The notes: generated from the letters alone by a model not told the origin. A stretch of DNA of 64,000 nucleotides from Arthrobacter sp. OAP107 (GCF_040546765.1 NZ_JBEPOK010000001.1:1054001-1118000); one strand, 5' to 3'; counted from the stretch's first letter, positions 1 to 8,882 are shown. Numbers and translations: made by a program.

Positions 1-1277
1 CTTCCTAAACCAATAACGCACCATGGCGGCCGGGCACCCAAGTGCCCGGCCGCAGTGCTCGGTTCACCTCCGCACCGCTGAGTTTCTACGGGCTGGCTGT
101 CCGCCGGCGGCAAGTTTGGGTTCATGTCCTGGAGGTGCGGATTCTCGGCGGTCCACACCTGGATGATGGCCCACGCCACGGCTGTCAGCGGAACGGCCAG
201 CACTGCGCCGATGATGCCCGCCAGGATGGTCCCCGCCGTCAGGGCCATGAGGATGACGAGGGCGTGGAGCTGCAGGGACTTGCCCATGACGACTGGCTGG
301 AGCAGGTCGCCTTCGAGCTGGTTCACGGCGATGACCACCGCCACCACCGGGCCGTTGGCAACCAGTGCCACCAGGGCGGCGAGGATCCCGGCAACCGTGG
401 CCCCGACCAGAGGAACGAACGCGCCGATGAACACGATGATGGCCAGCGGAATGGCCAGCGGCACCTGCATGATCAGCAGGGCGGCGCCGATTGCTGCGGT
501 ATCCGCCAGTGCCACAATGGCAGTGCCGCGGACGTAGCCGCCCAGAACCTCGAGGGTCCGCTTGCTCACCCGCCGAAGCCTGGCTTCCCGTTCCCCGGAG
601 AATGGCCGCAGAAGGAAGTTCCAGATCCTCGCCCCGTCCTTGAGGAAGAAGAACAGGATCACCACCATGAGGCTGGCGCCGGCCAGAAACTCCGTGACCA
701 CGGAGAGGCCGGTGATGGCGCCCGACCGGACCTGGCTGCTCGTGGCGAACTGGACGGCGCCCTCCCTGGCCTGGTTCAGCTGCTCGCGGTCAACGGGAAC
801 CGGGCCGGAGAGGAGGAGGCTTTCAAGTTCGTCGAGGCCCTCGGAGGCCTGCTGGACCAGCTCGCCCCACTGGCTGCGGACCGAGAAATAGATCACGGTG
901 CCGACGCCCGCCAGCAGAAGCAGCAGGGCCGCGAATGCCACCGCCGTGGCAGCTCCGCCGGGCAGTCCGCGGCGGCGCAGGAGGTTGACGAACGGCCCGA
1001 TGGCGGCGGCGAGGATCAGTGCGATCAGCACCGGAATGACGAGCAGCCGGACCTGCAAAAGGCCGTAGACGGACACGGCCGCCACGGCAAGGACCAGCAG
1101 GATCTGGCCGCACCGGATTCCCACCCTTCCCAGGTTGTCGGACCACAGCTCCCGGGCCGGCTTATGCTCCGGCTGCCGGGCAGCCCGGCGCGGCGAGTTG
1201 GGACCGGACATAAGCCGTTGGGCCGGATCCTGCTCGGACACTGGATCCTGCTCGGACAGGCGGGCTGTTCGGGCCAT
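1..1277 (-). CDS. AI-2E family transporter (partial, runs off the window start)
   Basis: A polytopic membrane protein of the AI-2E/PerM permease family; members export small molecules or act as Na+/H+ antiporters, so the substrate is unknown. The start is the ATG at 1277 behind AGGAG (spacer about 6 nt). After a charged N-terminus come hydrophobic segments (about residues 60-110), a soluble middle, and a C-terminal membrane block with the family-typical NQLEGDLLQPVVMG motif. About 425 codons are present with no stop before the window edge, longer than is usual for the family. The reading frame continues through a perfect hairpin at 29-52, which suggests either a C-terminal extension or a lost stop codon. 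The GntR gene lies upstream in the same orientation, 83 bp away. Confidence 0.85.
   Translation of the reverse strand, partial: MARTARLSEQDPVSEQDPAQRLMSGPNSPRRAARQPEHKPARELWSDNLGRVGIRCGQILLVLAVAAVSVYGLLQVRLLVIPVLIALILAAAIGPFVNLLRRRGLPGGAATAVAFAALLLLLAGVGTVIYFSVRSQWGELVQQASEGLDELESLLLSGPVPVDREQLNQAREGAVQFATSSQVRSGAITGLSVVTEFLAGASLMVVILFFFLKDGARIWNFLLRPFSGEREARLRRVSKRTLEVLGGYVRGTAIVALADTAAIGAALLIMQVPLAIPLAIIVFIGAFVPLVGATVAGILAALVALVANGPVVAVVIAVNQLEGDLLQPVVMGKSLQLHALVILMALTAGTILAGIIGAVLAVPLTAVAWAIIQVWTAENPHLQDMNPNLPPADSQPVETQRCGGEPSTAAGHLGARPPWCVIGLG
29..52. terminator. Perfect hairpin inside the 3' end of the AI-2E reading frame
   Basis: A 10-bp perfect GC stem, GGCCGGGCAC/GTGCCCGGCC, with loop CCAA. 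It looks like an intrinsic terminator arm, but the permease frame is still open through it and no T-tract is visible before the window edge. Confidence 0.4.
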
Positions 1278-1318
1278 GGGAACTCCTACTCATCAGATCA
1301 ATCAGTCGACTGGCTTGA

Positions 1319-1336
1319 TTAGTAAGCCTACTGACC
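1319..1336 (-). promoter_or_regulatory. Promoter/operator motif of the AI-2E gene
   Basis: On the minus strand the 18-mer GTCAGTAGGCTTACTAAT (1318-1335) contains the near-palindrome AGTAGGCTTACT and ends in a -10-like TACTAAT about 40 nt before the permease start. A 16/18 identical copy lies ahead of the topoisomerase IB gene at 15621-15638. The matching position relative to the -10 region suggests a shared promoter element or operator. Confidence 0.5.
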
Positions 1337-1360
1337 TTTTTCTGTTGAGGCGAAAGCCCG

Positions 1361-2041
1361 TTATTCCGCCAGCCACTCCGCGCAGGAGTTGAGGTTCCGG
1401 AGCACGCTGGCCACGGCAGCGTCGCCGTCCTGCGCTTCGATAGCGTTCACGAGCTCGCCGTGGCCCGCGTCCGGCAGGCCGTTGAAACCGGCGCGCCGGT
1501 GCTGCTTCAGAAGATCGGCGTGGAACACGTCGCCGAAGCTGACGTAGAGCTCGTGCAGTAGGGGATTGCCGGAGGCCTGCGCCACCCGCTCGTGAAAGCC
1601 CCAGTCGGCGCGGGCCCATCGCGCGAAGTCTTTGGCGTGCCAGGCCTCCCCGCGTTCGGTGAGCAGCGCGCGCATGGCGGCGACGTCGTCGGCCGTTGCA
1701 TGCCGGGCGGCGAGGCGGGCCGCCTGCGTGTCCAGCCCCACGCGGACCTCGAGGACGTGCACGTCCGTGTGTTCCTTGTAGAGCCGCCGGGCGGCCCCGG
1801 AAATCTCGCTGGTGGCCCGGACGTAGGTTCCGTCGCCGCGGCGGACCTCGAGCATCCCGCTGTGGGCCAGCGCCTTAACAGCTTCCCGCAGCGTCCCGCG
1901 GGATACGCCCAGCCCTGACATGAGCTCGGTCTCGGAGGGTATGCGCTGCTGTAGCGGCCACTCGCCGGTCTGGATCATGCCACGGAGTTTGGCGGTGACT
2001 TCGTCCGTCAGCGGCGGGCGGTGCGACGTGCTCAGGGTCAT
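1361..2041 (-). CDS. GntR family transcriptional regulator (FCD/FadR subfamily)
   Basis: A 226-residue DNA-binding regulator. An N-terminal winged helix (about residues 10-75; the core SETELMSGLGVSRGTLREAV is the recognition helix region) is followed by an all-helical FCD ligand-binding domain (about 95-220, with DWGFHERVAQASGNPLL typical of the metal-binding FCD core). It follows the CynX-type exporter gene by only 6 bp, so the two are probably co-transcribed and the regulator probably controls the pair. An inverted repeat just upstream of the exporter (3314-3341) is the natural operator candidate. The effector is not predictable. Confidence 0.9.
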   Translation of the reverse strand: MTLSTSHRPPLTDEVTAKLRGMIQTGEWPLQQRIPSETELMSGLGVSRGTLREAVKALAHSGMLEVRRGDGTYVRATSEISGAARRLYKEHTDVHVLEVRVGLDTQAARLAARHATADDVAAMRALLTERGEAWHAKDFARWARADWGFHERVAQASGNPLLHELYVSFGDVFHADLLKQHRRAGFNGLPDAGHGELVNAIEAQDGDAAVASVLRNLNSCAEWLAE

Positions 2042-2047
2042 GGCGTC

Positions 2048-3304
2048 TTATTCTTTCATTCCGGCGGCGCTGCCTGTGCCAGTGGCGCTAACGCCGGCAG
2101 CCCGGCCGCTGCTGAGCAGGTGCGCCACGACGATCTGCACCAGGGCTATGACCAGGAGCAGTGCGATCGGCAGGGTCCAGCTGCCCGTCGCGCTGTGCAG
2201 CAGGCCCATGCCGAACGGCCCCGCGGTGGCGAGGAGGTAGCCGGTGGACTGCGCGAGCGTGGACAGGGCCGTGGTCTCTGCAGTGTTCCGGCCGCTGCGG
2301 CTGATGATCACCATCACCAGGGGGAAGATGCCCAGGCCGAAGCCCAGCAGCACGGCCGGGACAACGGCCAGTGAAACGGGAAGGACAAGAAGCGCGGCAA
2401 TGCCTGCCGTCATGGTCACAGTGGCCAGGTAGACGGCGGGACGCAGCATCCGCGGGCGGGAGCCGATGGCGATCAGCGTCATGCCGGCAGGGACGGAGAC
2501 CAGCTGCATGACGCCGAACATGAGGGCGCTGTCCGCGGGGCTGAGCCCCATGGTGGTGAGCATGTAAGGGAACCAGCTGAGCAGCGCATAGGCGAGCAGT
2601 GCCTGCAGGGTGAAGATGCCCGTGAGCAGCAGCCCTGTCTTGGTGCGCAGCAGCGGCCACGGGGACACGTGTCCGGCCGTCTTCCGCACGGTGTTGCGGT
2701 GGGCGTGCAGCGTCACGGGCAGGAAGCCCAGGAAAGCAGACAGGGCGAGGATCCCTATGGTGCCCAGCCCGGCCGACGGCGACCCCAGCAACTGCGACAG
2801 CGGGACCACCACCACAGCCATGACCGTGGCGCCGCTGGTCATGGTTACCGTGTAGACGGCCGTCATGAGCGAGGTGCGCGCGGCAAAGTGCTCCCGGATG
2901 AAGGACGGCATGGACACGTTGCAGACGGCCAGGCCGGACATCCCAACCACCGTGCCCACCACCAGCATGCCGGTGGTGGGAATGCCCCGGACCAGCAGCC
3001 CGCCCGCCAGCATGCCGAGCGAGAGCAGGATGGCCTTCTCGACGCCGAGCTTCCCGGTCAGCCAGGACGTTGCCGCCCCCGCCACGGCGAAGCACAGCGT
3101 GGGAATGGAGGGGATGAGTGAAGCGACCAGCGGCCCGTAACCCAGAACCTGCTGCAAATCGTGCAGCAGGGCCGAGGCGCCGGTGATGCCGGCGCGCAGG
3201 TTCAGGCCGATGAGGACCAGGGCTATGACGCCGGCGACGACGGCGGTTCGCGGCTTGGTCGGGTACGTGGCTGTTGTCGGGGGTGCTGAAGAAGTGGTCG
3301 CCAT
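2048..3304 (-). CDS. MFS transporter, CynX/NimT family
   Basis: A 418-residue, 12-TM major facilitator. The first TM ends with LIGLNLRAGITGASALL, the signature of the CynX (cyanate) / NimT (2-nitroimidazole) subfamily, and further hydrophobic segments run to residue 405. Substrates in this subfamily vary, so cyanate transport is not claimed. The ATG at 3304 has AAGGA almost abutting it, so translation may begin leaderlessly or a few codons later. It is first in a two-gene unit with the GntR regulator, and the operator-like palindrome ends 9 bp upstream of the start, consistent with repression by the partner. Confidence 0.85.
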   Translation of the reverse strand: MATTSSAPPTTATYPTKPRTAVVAGVIALVLIGLNLRAGITGASALLHDLQQVLGYGPLVASLIPSIPTLCFAVAGAATSWLTGKLGVEKAILLSLGMLAGGLLVRGIPTTGMLVVGTVVGMSGLAVCNVSMPSFIREHFAARTSLMTAVYTVTMTSGATVMAVVVVPLSQLLGSPSAGLGTIGILALSAFLGFLPVTLHAHRNTVRKTAGHVSPWPLLRTKTGLLLTGIFTLQALLAYALLSWFPYMLTTMGLSPADSALMFGVMQLVSVPAGMTLIAIGSRPRMLRPAVYLATVTMTAGIAALLVLPVSLAVVPAVLLGFGLGIFPLVMVIISRSGRNTAETTALSTLAQSTGYLLATAGPFGMGLLHSATGSWTLPIALLLVIALVQIVVAHLLSSGRAAGVSATGTGSAAGMKE

Positions 3305-3313
3305 TCCTTAACG

Positions 3314-3341
3314 TTAGACGTTTGATGTTTGATGTCTAGAA
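3314..3341. promoter_or_regulatory. Putative GntR operator
   Basis: An inverted repeat with arms TAGACGT and ATGTCTA (one mismatch) around an inner direct repeat of TTTGATG. It sits 10 bp ahead of the exporter start. FCD-type GntR proteins often bind such AT-rich palindromes close to the gene they autoregulate. The match is by eye. Confidence 0.55.
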
Positions 3342-3444
3342 CTTTGTGGGGAAACTCTCGCGGGCACCCCTGCCCGGGCATAGACTCGGGCCAGCAGGCG
3401 CATTGAGCGCAGCAACCGGCAATGGGAAAGGACGCCGCCCAGCC

Positions 3445-5142
3445 ATGACTGCCGAAGGCCTTGAATCGGAGAAGAAGTACGACGTCGACACCGGCACGGC
3501 GCTGCCCGATCTCGCCGCCATCCCCGGGGTGGGCGGCGTGGGTGAACCGCATGATGCTGAACTCGAAGCAGTCTACTTCGACACCGAGGACCTCGTCCTC
3601 GCCTCCCGCCGCATCACCCTGCGGCGCAGGAGCGGCGGAACCGATGCCGGCTGGCATGTGAAGCTGCCACCGGAACCTGCATCAGGGTCAGAGGAGGAGC
3701 CGGGGCCACGCCGGGAGGTCCACGCCCCGCTGGGCCAGGCCAACGTCGTCCCCGAGAAACTGCTGGCCTACCTGCACGCCTACCTCCGCGGATCGGATCC
3801 GGTGCCTGTAGCCCGGCTGAACACCCGGCGCACCACCCATGCACTCTACGGGGACGACGGCGTGCACCTCGCCGACTTCGCCGATGACACCGTGGACGCC
3901 GAGCTTCTTCACGGGTCAGGTGAGAAACCGGCAGGCCAGAAGCATCAGTGGCGCGAATGGGAACTCGAGCTGGTTCACGGCCAGCCGGAGGTCTTCAAGG
4001 CAGCGGCGCCGGTGCTGGCGTCGGCGGGTGCCCGGCCGTCAGGGCACGAGTCCAAGCTGCGGCGCGTGCTGGGGGAGGCGGCGCCGAAAGCCCCCGCCGC
4101 TGCAGAACCTGCAGGCGTTGCAGAACCTGCAGCCGTTGCAGAATCTGCAGGCCTTGCCGCGACTGACAGCACAGTGGGATCTTCCGGAGGGGCGAAGCAG
4201 CCCGGGGGCAGGAAACCGGGCAAGAAATGGCCGGCGTCCGCCGTCGTAAGCGAATACCTGGCCGGGCAGATCAGCGAAATCCTGGCCAACGACGCCCGGG
4301 TACGGCTGGAGGAGCCGGACGCGGTTCATGCGATGCGCTCGGCCACCCGCCGGGTGCGGTCGGCACTCGCGGTCTACCGGAAGCTGTATGGCAAGGGCGC
4401 CGTTGGCCGGCTGCGCGACGAGCTCAAGTGGCTGGGCCGGATCCTCGGCACGCCCCGCGACGCCGAAGTCATGCAGGACCGGCTACGGAAGCACGCGGCG
4501 AAGCTTCCGCGGGGTGAGGGGGCCGACGACGTGAAACAGCGGATCGAGCGGGAGCTGGGCACCAGGCTGGACGCCGCCTACCGCAAGGCGCAGGAAGTGC
4601 TCCTGACCGACCGCTACTTCCGCCTCCTCGACGACCTCGAAGACTTCCGCGACCACCCGCCCGTCCGCCCGGCCGCTTCCGCACCCGCGCGTAAGGCCGC
4701 CCGCAAGCTGGTGGGCAAGTCGGCCAAACGGCTGCGTCGCGCCCACAAGTCGGCTTTGCGGGTCAAGGACGGCGCCGGCGAAAAACCCGGCATGGAGCTC
4801 AAAGATGCCACCGCGCACGAAGCCGCGCTGCACCAGGTACGGAAGGACGCCAAACGGCTGCGGCATGCTGCCGAGACCGTGGACCCGGTCTTCGGCCGGC
4901 GGGCCGCCAAGCTGGCCAAGGCGGCGCACAAGCAGCAGACGATCCTCGGCGACCACCACGACAGCGTGATGGCGCGGATTTTCCTGGGGAAGCTCGCCGG
5001 CGGCCCCGACCTGCCGGAGCCGGTGGATGCGGCCTACGGCTCGCTCCTGAAGCGGGAACAGAAGATGGCAGCCAAGGCCGAAACCAAGTACCGCAAGGCG
5101 CACCGGAAGTCCCGGAAGGCCATCCGGCGCGGAGTGGGATAG
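3445..5142 (+). CDS. CYTH and CHAD domain-containing protein
   Basis: A 565-residue fusion. The N-terminal CYTH domain (about residues 5-205) has the metal/triphosphate-binding ExExK motif as E7-E9-K11, which favours the ATG at 3445 over upstream starts. A low-complexity Ala/Pro/Glu linker (about 215-255) is partly built from three 18-bp tandem repeats. The C-terminal CHAD domain (about 268-560) carries the conserved H295 in AVHAMRSATRRVRSAL and repeated Arg/Lys-rich helices. CYTH enzymes hydrolyse triphosphates and CHAD domains bind polyphosphate, so a role in polyphosphate or tripolyphosphate metabolism is likely. It precedes the PEP-utilising enzyme gene by 10 bp. Confidence 0.9.
   Translation: MTAEGLESEKKYDVDTGTALPDLAAIPGVGGVGEPHDAELEAVYFDTEDLVLASRRITLRRRSGGTDAGWHVKLPPEPASGSEEEPGPRREVHAPLGQANVVPEKLLAYLHAYLRGSDPVPVARLNTRRTTHALYGDDGVHLADFADDTVDAELLHGSGEKPAGQKHQWREWELELVHGQPEVFKAAAPVLASAGARPSGHESKLRRVLGEAAPKAPAAAEPAGVAEPAAVAESAGLAATDSTVGSSGGAKQPGGRKPGKKWPASAVVSEYLAGQISEILANDARVRLEEPDAVHAMRSATRRVRSALAVYRKLYGKGAVGRLRDELKWLGRILGTPRDAEVMQDRLRKHAAKLPRGEGADDVKQRIERELGTRLDAAYRKAQEVLLTDRYFRLLDDLEDFRDHPPVRPAASAPARKAARKLVGKSAKRLRRAHKSALRVKDGAGEKPGMELKDATAHEAALHQVRKDAKRLRHAAETVDPVFGRRAAKLAKAAHKQQTILGDHHDSVMARIFLGKLAGGPDLPEPVDAAYGSLLKREQKMAAKAETKYRKAHRKSRKAIRRGVG
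4101..4154 (+). repeat. Three 18-bp tandem repeats in the CYTH-CHAD linker
   Basis: Units at 4101-4118, 4119-4136 and 4137-4154 share TGCAGAACCTGCAG with few changes. They encode a six-residue Ala/Glu/Pro/Val-type repeat between the two domains. Repeat-number variation would change only linker length. Confidence 0.8.
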
Positions 5143-5152
5143 CGGGGCGGCG

Positions 5153-7852
5153 GTGGACGAGCAGCCACCACGCCCGGGGGACACAGTCATCAGCCTGGCC
5201 CGGGTGGAAGCCGGCATGGTGCTGGAGGTGGGCGGCAAGGCTGCCAATCTCGGTGTGCTCCTGGCGGCAGGGTTGCCGGTCCCGCCCGGATTCTGCGTCA
5301 CTACCGCCGCATACCGGCAGGTGGCGGCGGCGGCCGGAGTGGATCCTTCCGGGCCGGCGGAACAGTCGCGCAGCAGGCTGGCGTCGGCAGCCGTGCCCGC
5401 GGACACCGTCAGCGCCATCCTTGCCGCCTATGCCACCCTGGGCGAAGACGCTCCGGTGGCCGTGCGTTCCTCCGCCACCGCCGAGGATCTGCCCGAAGCC
5501 AGCTTCGCCGGCCAGCTGGACACTTACCTCAACGTCGTCGGTACTGACGCGCTGGCGGATGCAGTCCGCCGCTGCTGGGCTTCCCTGTGGACAGACCGGG
5601 CGGTGGCCTACCGCGCCGATCACGGGGTAGACCACGGCTCAGTCGGGATCGCCGTCGTTGTCCAGAAGATGGTGGACGCGCAGGTGGCCGGGGTGATGTT
5701 CACGGCGAACCCGCTGACCGGCCGGCGGAAGGAAATGGTGATCGACGCCGCGCCCGGGCTCGGCGAGGCGCTGGTAAGCGGGGCTGTGAACCCGGACCAT
5801 TATCGGGTCGACGCCGCCACAGGGGAGATCCTCGAGCGCAGCCAGGGCTATAAACCTGTCCAGAGCCGGCCCGCCCCGGGCGGCGGGACCCGGCTGGTGC
5901 ACCGGGAAGGCGGCGCGCGGCAGGCGTGCCTGACGGATGCGCAGGTCCGCTCGCTGGCCAGGGTCGGCGCCCGGGCGGAAGAGCTCTATGGGGAGCCGCA
6001 GGACGTGGAATGGGCCATCGATCCGGCCGGCGGGATCCTGGTGGTGCAGTCCCGTCCGATCACCACACTGTTTCCGCTGCCCGAGCCAGACAACCACGAT
6101 GGCCGCACCCGCGCCTACCTGTGCGCCAGCCTGCTGCAGGGGCTGACCCGGCCGTTGACACCGATGGGCTTGGCGTCCTTCACCCTGATGAGCAACAGTT
6201 ACCGGTCAGCCGGCGGAGGACCTGCCGCCTACCGTTCCACCCAGGCCGGCATGCGCATGTTTGTCGATGTCACGTCCCTGCTGCGGAGCAAGGGCGGGAG
6301 GCGCAGCCTTCGGCGGGCAATGAAGGTGGCTGATGCCAGGTCAGTGGATGTGCTGGCGTACCTGGCCGATGACCCCCGCTTTACCCTCACCAGGGCACCC
6401 AGGCTGGCGTCACTGAAAGCGGAGCTCAGGGCCTCGCCGCCCTTTGGCCTGCTTGGGAACGTCCTGCGCGCGATGGCCAACCCCGCCTCCGCGCTGGAAC
6501 GGGTCAGGGAATCGGACCAGGAGATGGACCGGATGCTGGTGCTGCCGGGGCCGGTCTCCGGCGCCCGGCGGCTGGACTTCGTGGAACGCGTCCTCACCAC
6601 TGAGATCACGCCCGCCGTGATGCGGGTCCTGCCGCCGGCGGCCGCCGGATACCTCTGGCTGGGCCTGGCCCGGCTGCTGCTGGGCCGGCTGGCGCAGCCC
6701 GGCGAACTGCAGGCCGTACTGCGCGGCTTGCCGCACAACGTGACCACCGAGATGGATCTGGAGCTCTGGCGGACGGCCACCGTCATCCGGCAGGACACTG
6801 ACTCGGTCCGAGCACTGACCGGGGACGATCCGCAGATACTCGCCGGCCGCTACTTTGCAGGAACGCTGCCTGCCGTCTGCCAGGGCGCGTTGAGCAGCTT
6901 CCTCGCCAGGTACGGACACCGCGCCGTGGCCGAAATCGACCTTGGTGTTCCCCGGTGGGGCGAGGACCCCGCCCACATCATCAATGTCCTGGCCAACTAC
7001 CTGAAACTGGCCGACCCGGAGCTCGCACCGGACCGGATCTTCCAGCGGGCCGCCGAAACGGCCGACGCCAAGGTTGCCGAGCTGGCGGCGCGCGCGGCCC
7101 GGTCAAGGGGGAAGCTGTACGGCAGGATCGTCGCCCACGGTCTGCGGCGCGCACGGGAAACCGCCGGCATGCGCGAATACCCCAAGTTCCGGCTGATAAC
7201 GGCCTTCGCCATCCTCCGCGGCCAGCTCCAGCAGGTGGGCGCGGAACTCGCGGATGCGGGCCGGATTGCGGCGCCTGAGGACGTCTTCTTCCTGGACCTT
7301 ACCGAAGCGCGGGTGGCATTGCGCGGCGCGGACCTGCGCGGACCCGTCGCCGAACGCCGCCGGAGCTACCAGCGGGAACTGCGGCGCCGGCGCATCCCCC
7401 GGCTGCTGCTTTCCGATGGCACCGACGTCGAGGCGGCCATGGCCGCGGCCCGCGCGGGGTCGTCGGCCAACGGCAAGCTGCAGCCGGGCACCTTGGCCGG
7501 GGCGCCAGCCTCGGCCGGCACCGTGACAGGCAAAGCCAGGGTCGTCCTGGACCCGGCCGGCGCCCACCTTGAGCCGGGCGAAATCCTCGTGGCCCCGTCG
7601 ACGGACCCGGGCTGGACGCCGCTGTTCATGACCGCCGGGGCGCTGGTCATGGAAATGGGCGGACCCATTTCCCACGGTGCGGTGGTGGCGCGCGAATACG
7701 GAATTCCCGCCGTCGTAGGTGTCCCCGACGCAACTGTCCGGATCCGAACCGGGGATACCGTCACCGTGGACGGTGCCGCCGGGACGGTTGTGGTTGACAC
7801 CTCCCTTGCGTCCGACGGCGTCTCCCGCGCGTCCGACGGCGGCCTCCCGTGA
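5153..7852 (+). CDS. PEP synthase-like / rifampicin phosphotransferase-like enzyme
   Basis: An 899-residue enzyme with an N-terminal pyruvate phosphate dikinase-type ATP-grasp domain (about 15-320; VRSSATAEDLP and ANPLTGRRKEMVIDA motifs), a middle substrate-binding region (about 325-780), and a C-terminal swivelling phosphohistidine domain (about 790-885; GGPISHGAVVAREYGIPAVVG with H841 as predicted phosphocarrier). It lacks the TIM-barrel PEP-binding domain of true PEP synthase. That ATP-middle-His order and length match rifampicin phosphotransferases and related enzymes. The substrate here is not known. The GTG start is 10 bp after the CYTH-CHAD stop, so the two are likely co-expressed. Confidence 0.8.
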   Translation: MDEQPPRPGDTVISLARVEAGMVLEVGGKAANLGVLLAAGLPVPPGFCVTTAAYRQVAAAAGVDPSGPAEQSRSRLASAAVPADTVSAILAAYATLGEDAPVAVRSSATAEDLPEASFAGQLDTYLNVVGTDALADAVRRCWASLWTDRAVAYRADHGVDHGSVGIAVVVQKMVDAQVAGVMFTANPLTGRRKEMVIDAAPGLGEALVSGAVNPDHYRVDAATGEILERSQGYKPVQSRPAPGGGTRLVHREGGARQACLTDAQVRSLARVGARAEELYGEPQDVEWAIDPAGGILVVQSRPITTLFPLPEPDNHDGRTRAYLCASLLQGLTRPLTPMGLASFTLMSNSYRSAGGGPAAYRSTQAGMRMFVDVTSLLRSKGGRRSLRRAMKVADARSVDVLAYLADDPRFTLTRAPRLASLKAELRASPPFGLLGNVLRAMANPASALERVRESDQEMDRMLVLPGPVSGARRLDFVERVLTTEITPAVMRVLPPAAAGYLWLGLARLLLGRLAQPGELQAVLRGLPHNVTTEMDLELWRTATVIRQDTDSVRALTGDDPQILAGRYFAGTLPAVCQGALSSFLARYGHRAVAEIDLGVPRWGEDPAHIINVLANYLKLADPELAPDRIFQRAAETADAKVAELAARAARSRGKLYGRIVAHGLRRARETAGMREYPKFRLITAFAILRGQLQQVGAELADAGRIAAPEDVFFLDLTEARVALRGADLRGPVAERRRSYQRELRRRRIPRLLLSDGTDVEAAMAAARAGSSANGKLQPGTLAGAPASAGTVTGKARVVLDPAGAHLEPGEILVAPSTDPGWTPLFMTAGALVMEMGGPISHGAVVAREYGIPAVVGVPDATVRIRTGDTVTVDGAAGTVVVDTSLASDGVSRASDGGLP

Positions 7853-7879
7853 GTCCGGGGCGGCCGGTAGGATCGCGTC

Positions 7880-8158
7880 ATGGAATTCGTCGTGTTGTAC
7901 AGCCTGCGCAAGGGCGTCGACCGCTCCCGCGTGATGGAGACCTACCCCCGACACAAGGCCTACTACGAGGAGTTCCGCGCCGGCGGTGGCGGGCTCGTCG
8001 CGCTCGGCCCGTTCCAGGGCCCTGACCCGGCCGGCTCATCGATGGGCATCTTCACGTCGCGCGAGGACGCCGAACGGTTCATTGCCGGTGACCCGTTCAC
8101 CACCGAGGGGCTGGCGGAGCCACGGATCCTCGACTGGAATGCAGTGCGTTTCGAGTAA
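7880..8158 (+). CDS. YciI family protein
   Basis: A 92-residue single-domain protein of the YciI/ferredoxin-like alpha-beta barrel type. Features are an N-terminal strand MEFVVLYSL, the PRHKAYYEEF helix, LVALGPFQGPDPAGSSMGIF and an acidic helix SREDAERFIAGDPF, with the D in GDPF conserved in the family. YciI proteins are small, probably enzymatic or scavenging, with few proven reactions. It lies 27 bp after the PEP-utilising gene and 34 bp before the hydrolase gene, so it may belong to the same transcript. Confidence 0.8.
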   Translation: MEFVVLYSLRKGVDRSRVMETYPRHKAYYEEFRAGGGGLVALGPFQGPDPAGSSMGIFTSREDAERFIAGDPFTTEGLAEPRILDWNAVRFE

Positions 8159-8192
8159 ACGCGTCAGCACCAGACGGCAGAGCAGGAGGGCT

Positions 8193-8876
8193 GTGAGCAC
8201 TTTCGTTCTTGTCCCGGGCGCCGGGGGAGCGGGCTGGTACTGGCACCGGCTGGTTCCTGAGCTGGAACGGCTGGGGCACCAGGCAATTGCGGTGGATATC
8301 CGCGAGGACGATCCAGGTCTGGGCCTGCAGGACTACGCCGACATCGTCGTCGCGGCCACCGGTGACCACCGCGATGTGGTTCTTGTGGGCCAGTCCCTGG
8401 GGGCCTTCACGGTCCCGGTTGTCGCGGGGCGGGTGCCGGTGGGGCTCATAGTCCTGCTGAACCCGATGGTCCCGCTTCCGGGTGAGACGCCCGGCGAGTG
8501 GTGGGAGGCTACCGGCCAGCCCCAGGCCCTGGCGCTCAATGACAGGCTGAACGGGCGCAGCGGTGATTTTGATGAACGTGTGCACTTCCTGCACGACGTT
8601 CCCCCGGAGGTAGTGGCCGCGGGCGCCGGCGAGCAGCGCGCCCCTTCCGGCACGCCCTTCAGGCAGCCCTGCGAAATCGACCGCTGGCCCGACGTACCCA
8701 CCAAGGTGCTGGTTGGACGCGACGACCGCTTCTTCCCGCTGGACTTTCAACGCCGCGTGGTCCGGGCCCGGCTGGGTCTGGGGATTGAGGAAATCCCGGG
8801 CGGACACCTGGTGGCCCTGAGCAACCCGGTTGAGCTCGCAAGCCGGCTGGACGGCTACACCCGCGGCTCGCAGTGA
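8193..8876 (+). CDS. Alpha/beta hydrolase
   Basis: A 227-residue alpha/beta hydrolase. The start is GTG at 8193 behind an AGGAGG Shine-Dalgarno. An N-terminal strand runs into the oxyanion motif VPGAGGAGWYW, followed by the nucleophile elbow GQSLG (Ser about residue 76), then LVGRDDRFFP supplying the Asp region and GGHLVALS supplying the catalytic His. It resembles the EstC/MhpC-like esterases often annotated as alpha/beta fold hydrolases. The substrate is unknown. It converges with the PucR gene, with only 6 bp between stops. Confidence 0.85.
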   Translation: MSTFVLVPGAGGAGWYWHRLVPELERLGHQAIAVDIREDDPGLGLQDYADIVVAATGDHRDVVLVGQSLGAFTVPVVAGRVPVGLIVLLNPMVPLPGETPGEWWEATGQPQALALNDRLNGRSGDFDERVHFLHDVPPEVVAAGAGEQRAPSGTPFRQPCEIDRWPDVPTKVLVGRDDRFFPLDFQRRVVRARLGLGIEEIPGGHLVALSNPVELASRLDGYTRGSQ

Positions 8877-8882
8877 CCGGGC

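Noticed and set aside
42..1322. Long plus-strand open frame (426 codons) rich in Asp, His, Gln and Gly
   Set aside because: It is the antisense shadow of the AI-2E permease; high GC third positions keep it open and its composition resembles no protein family.
5153..7852. Calling this gene ppsA (PEP synthase)
   Set aside because: The TIM-barrel PEP-binding domain is missing and the phosphohistidine domain is at the C-terminus.
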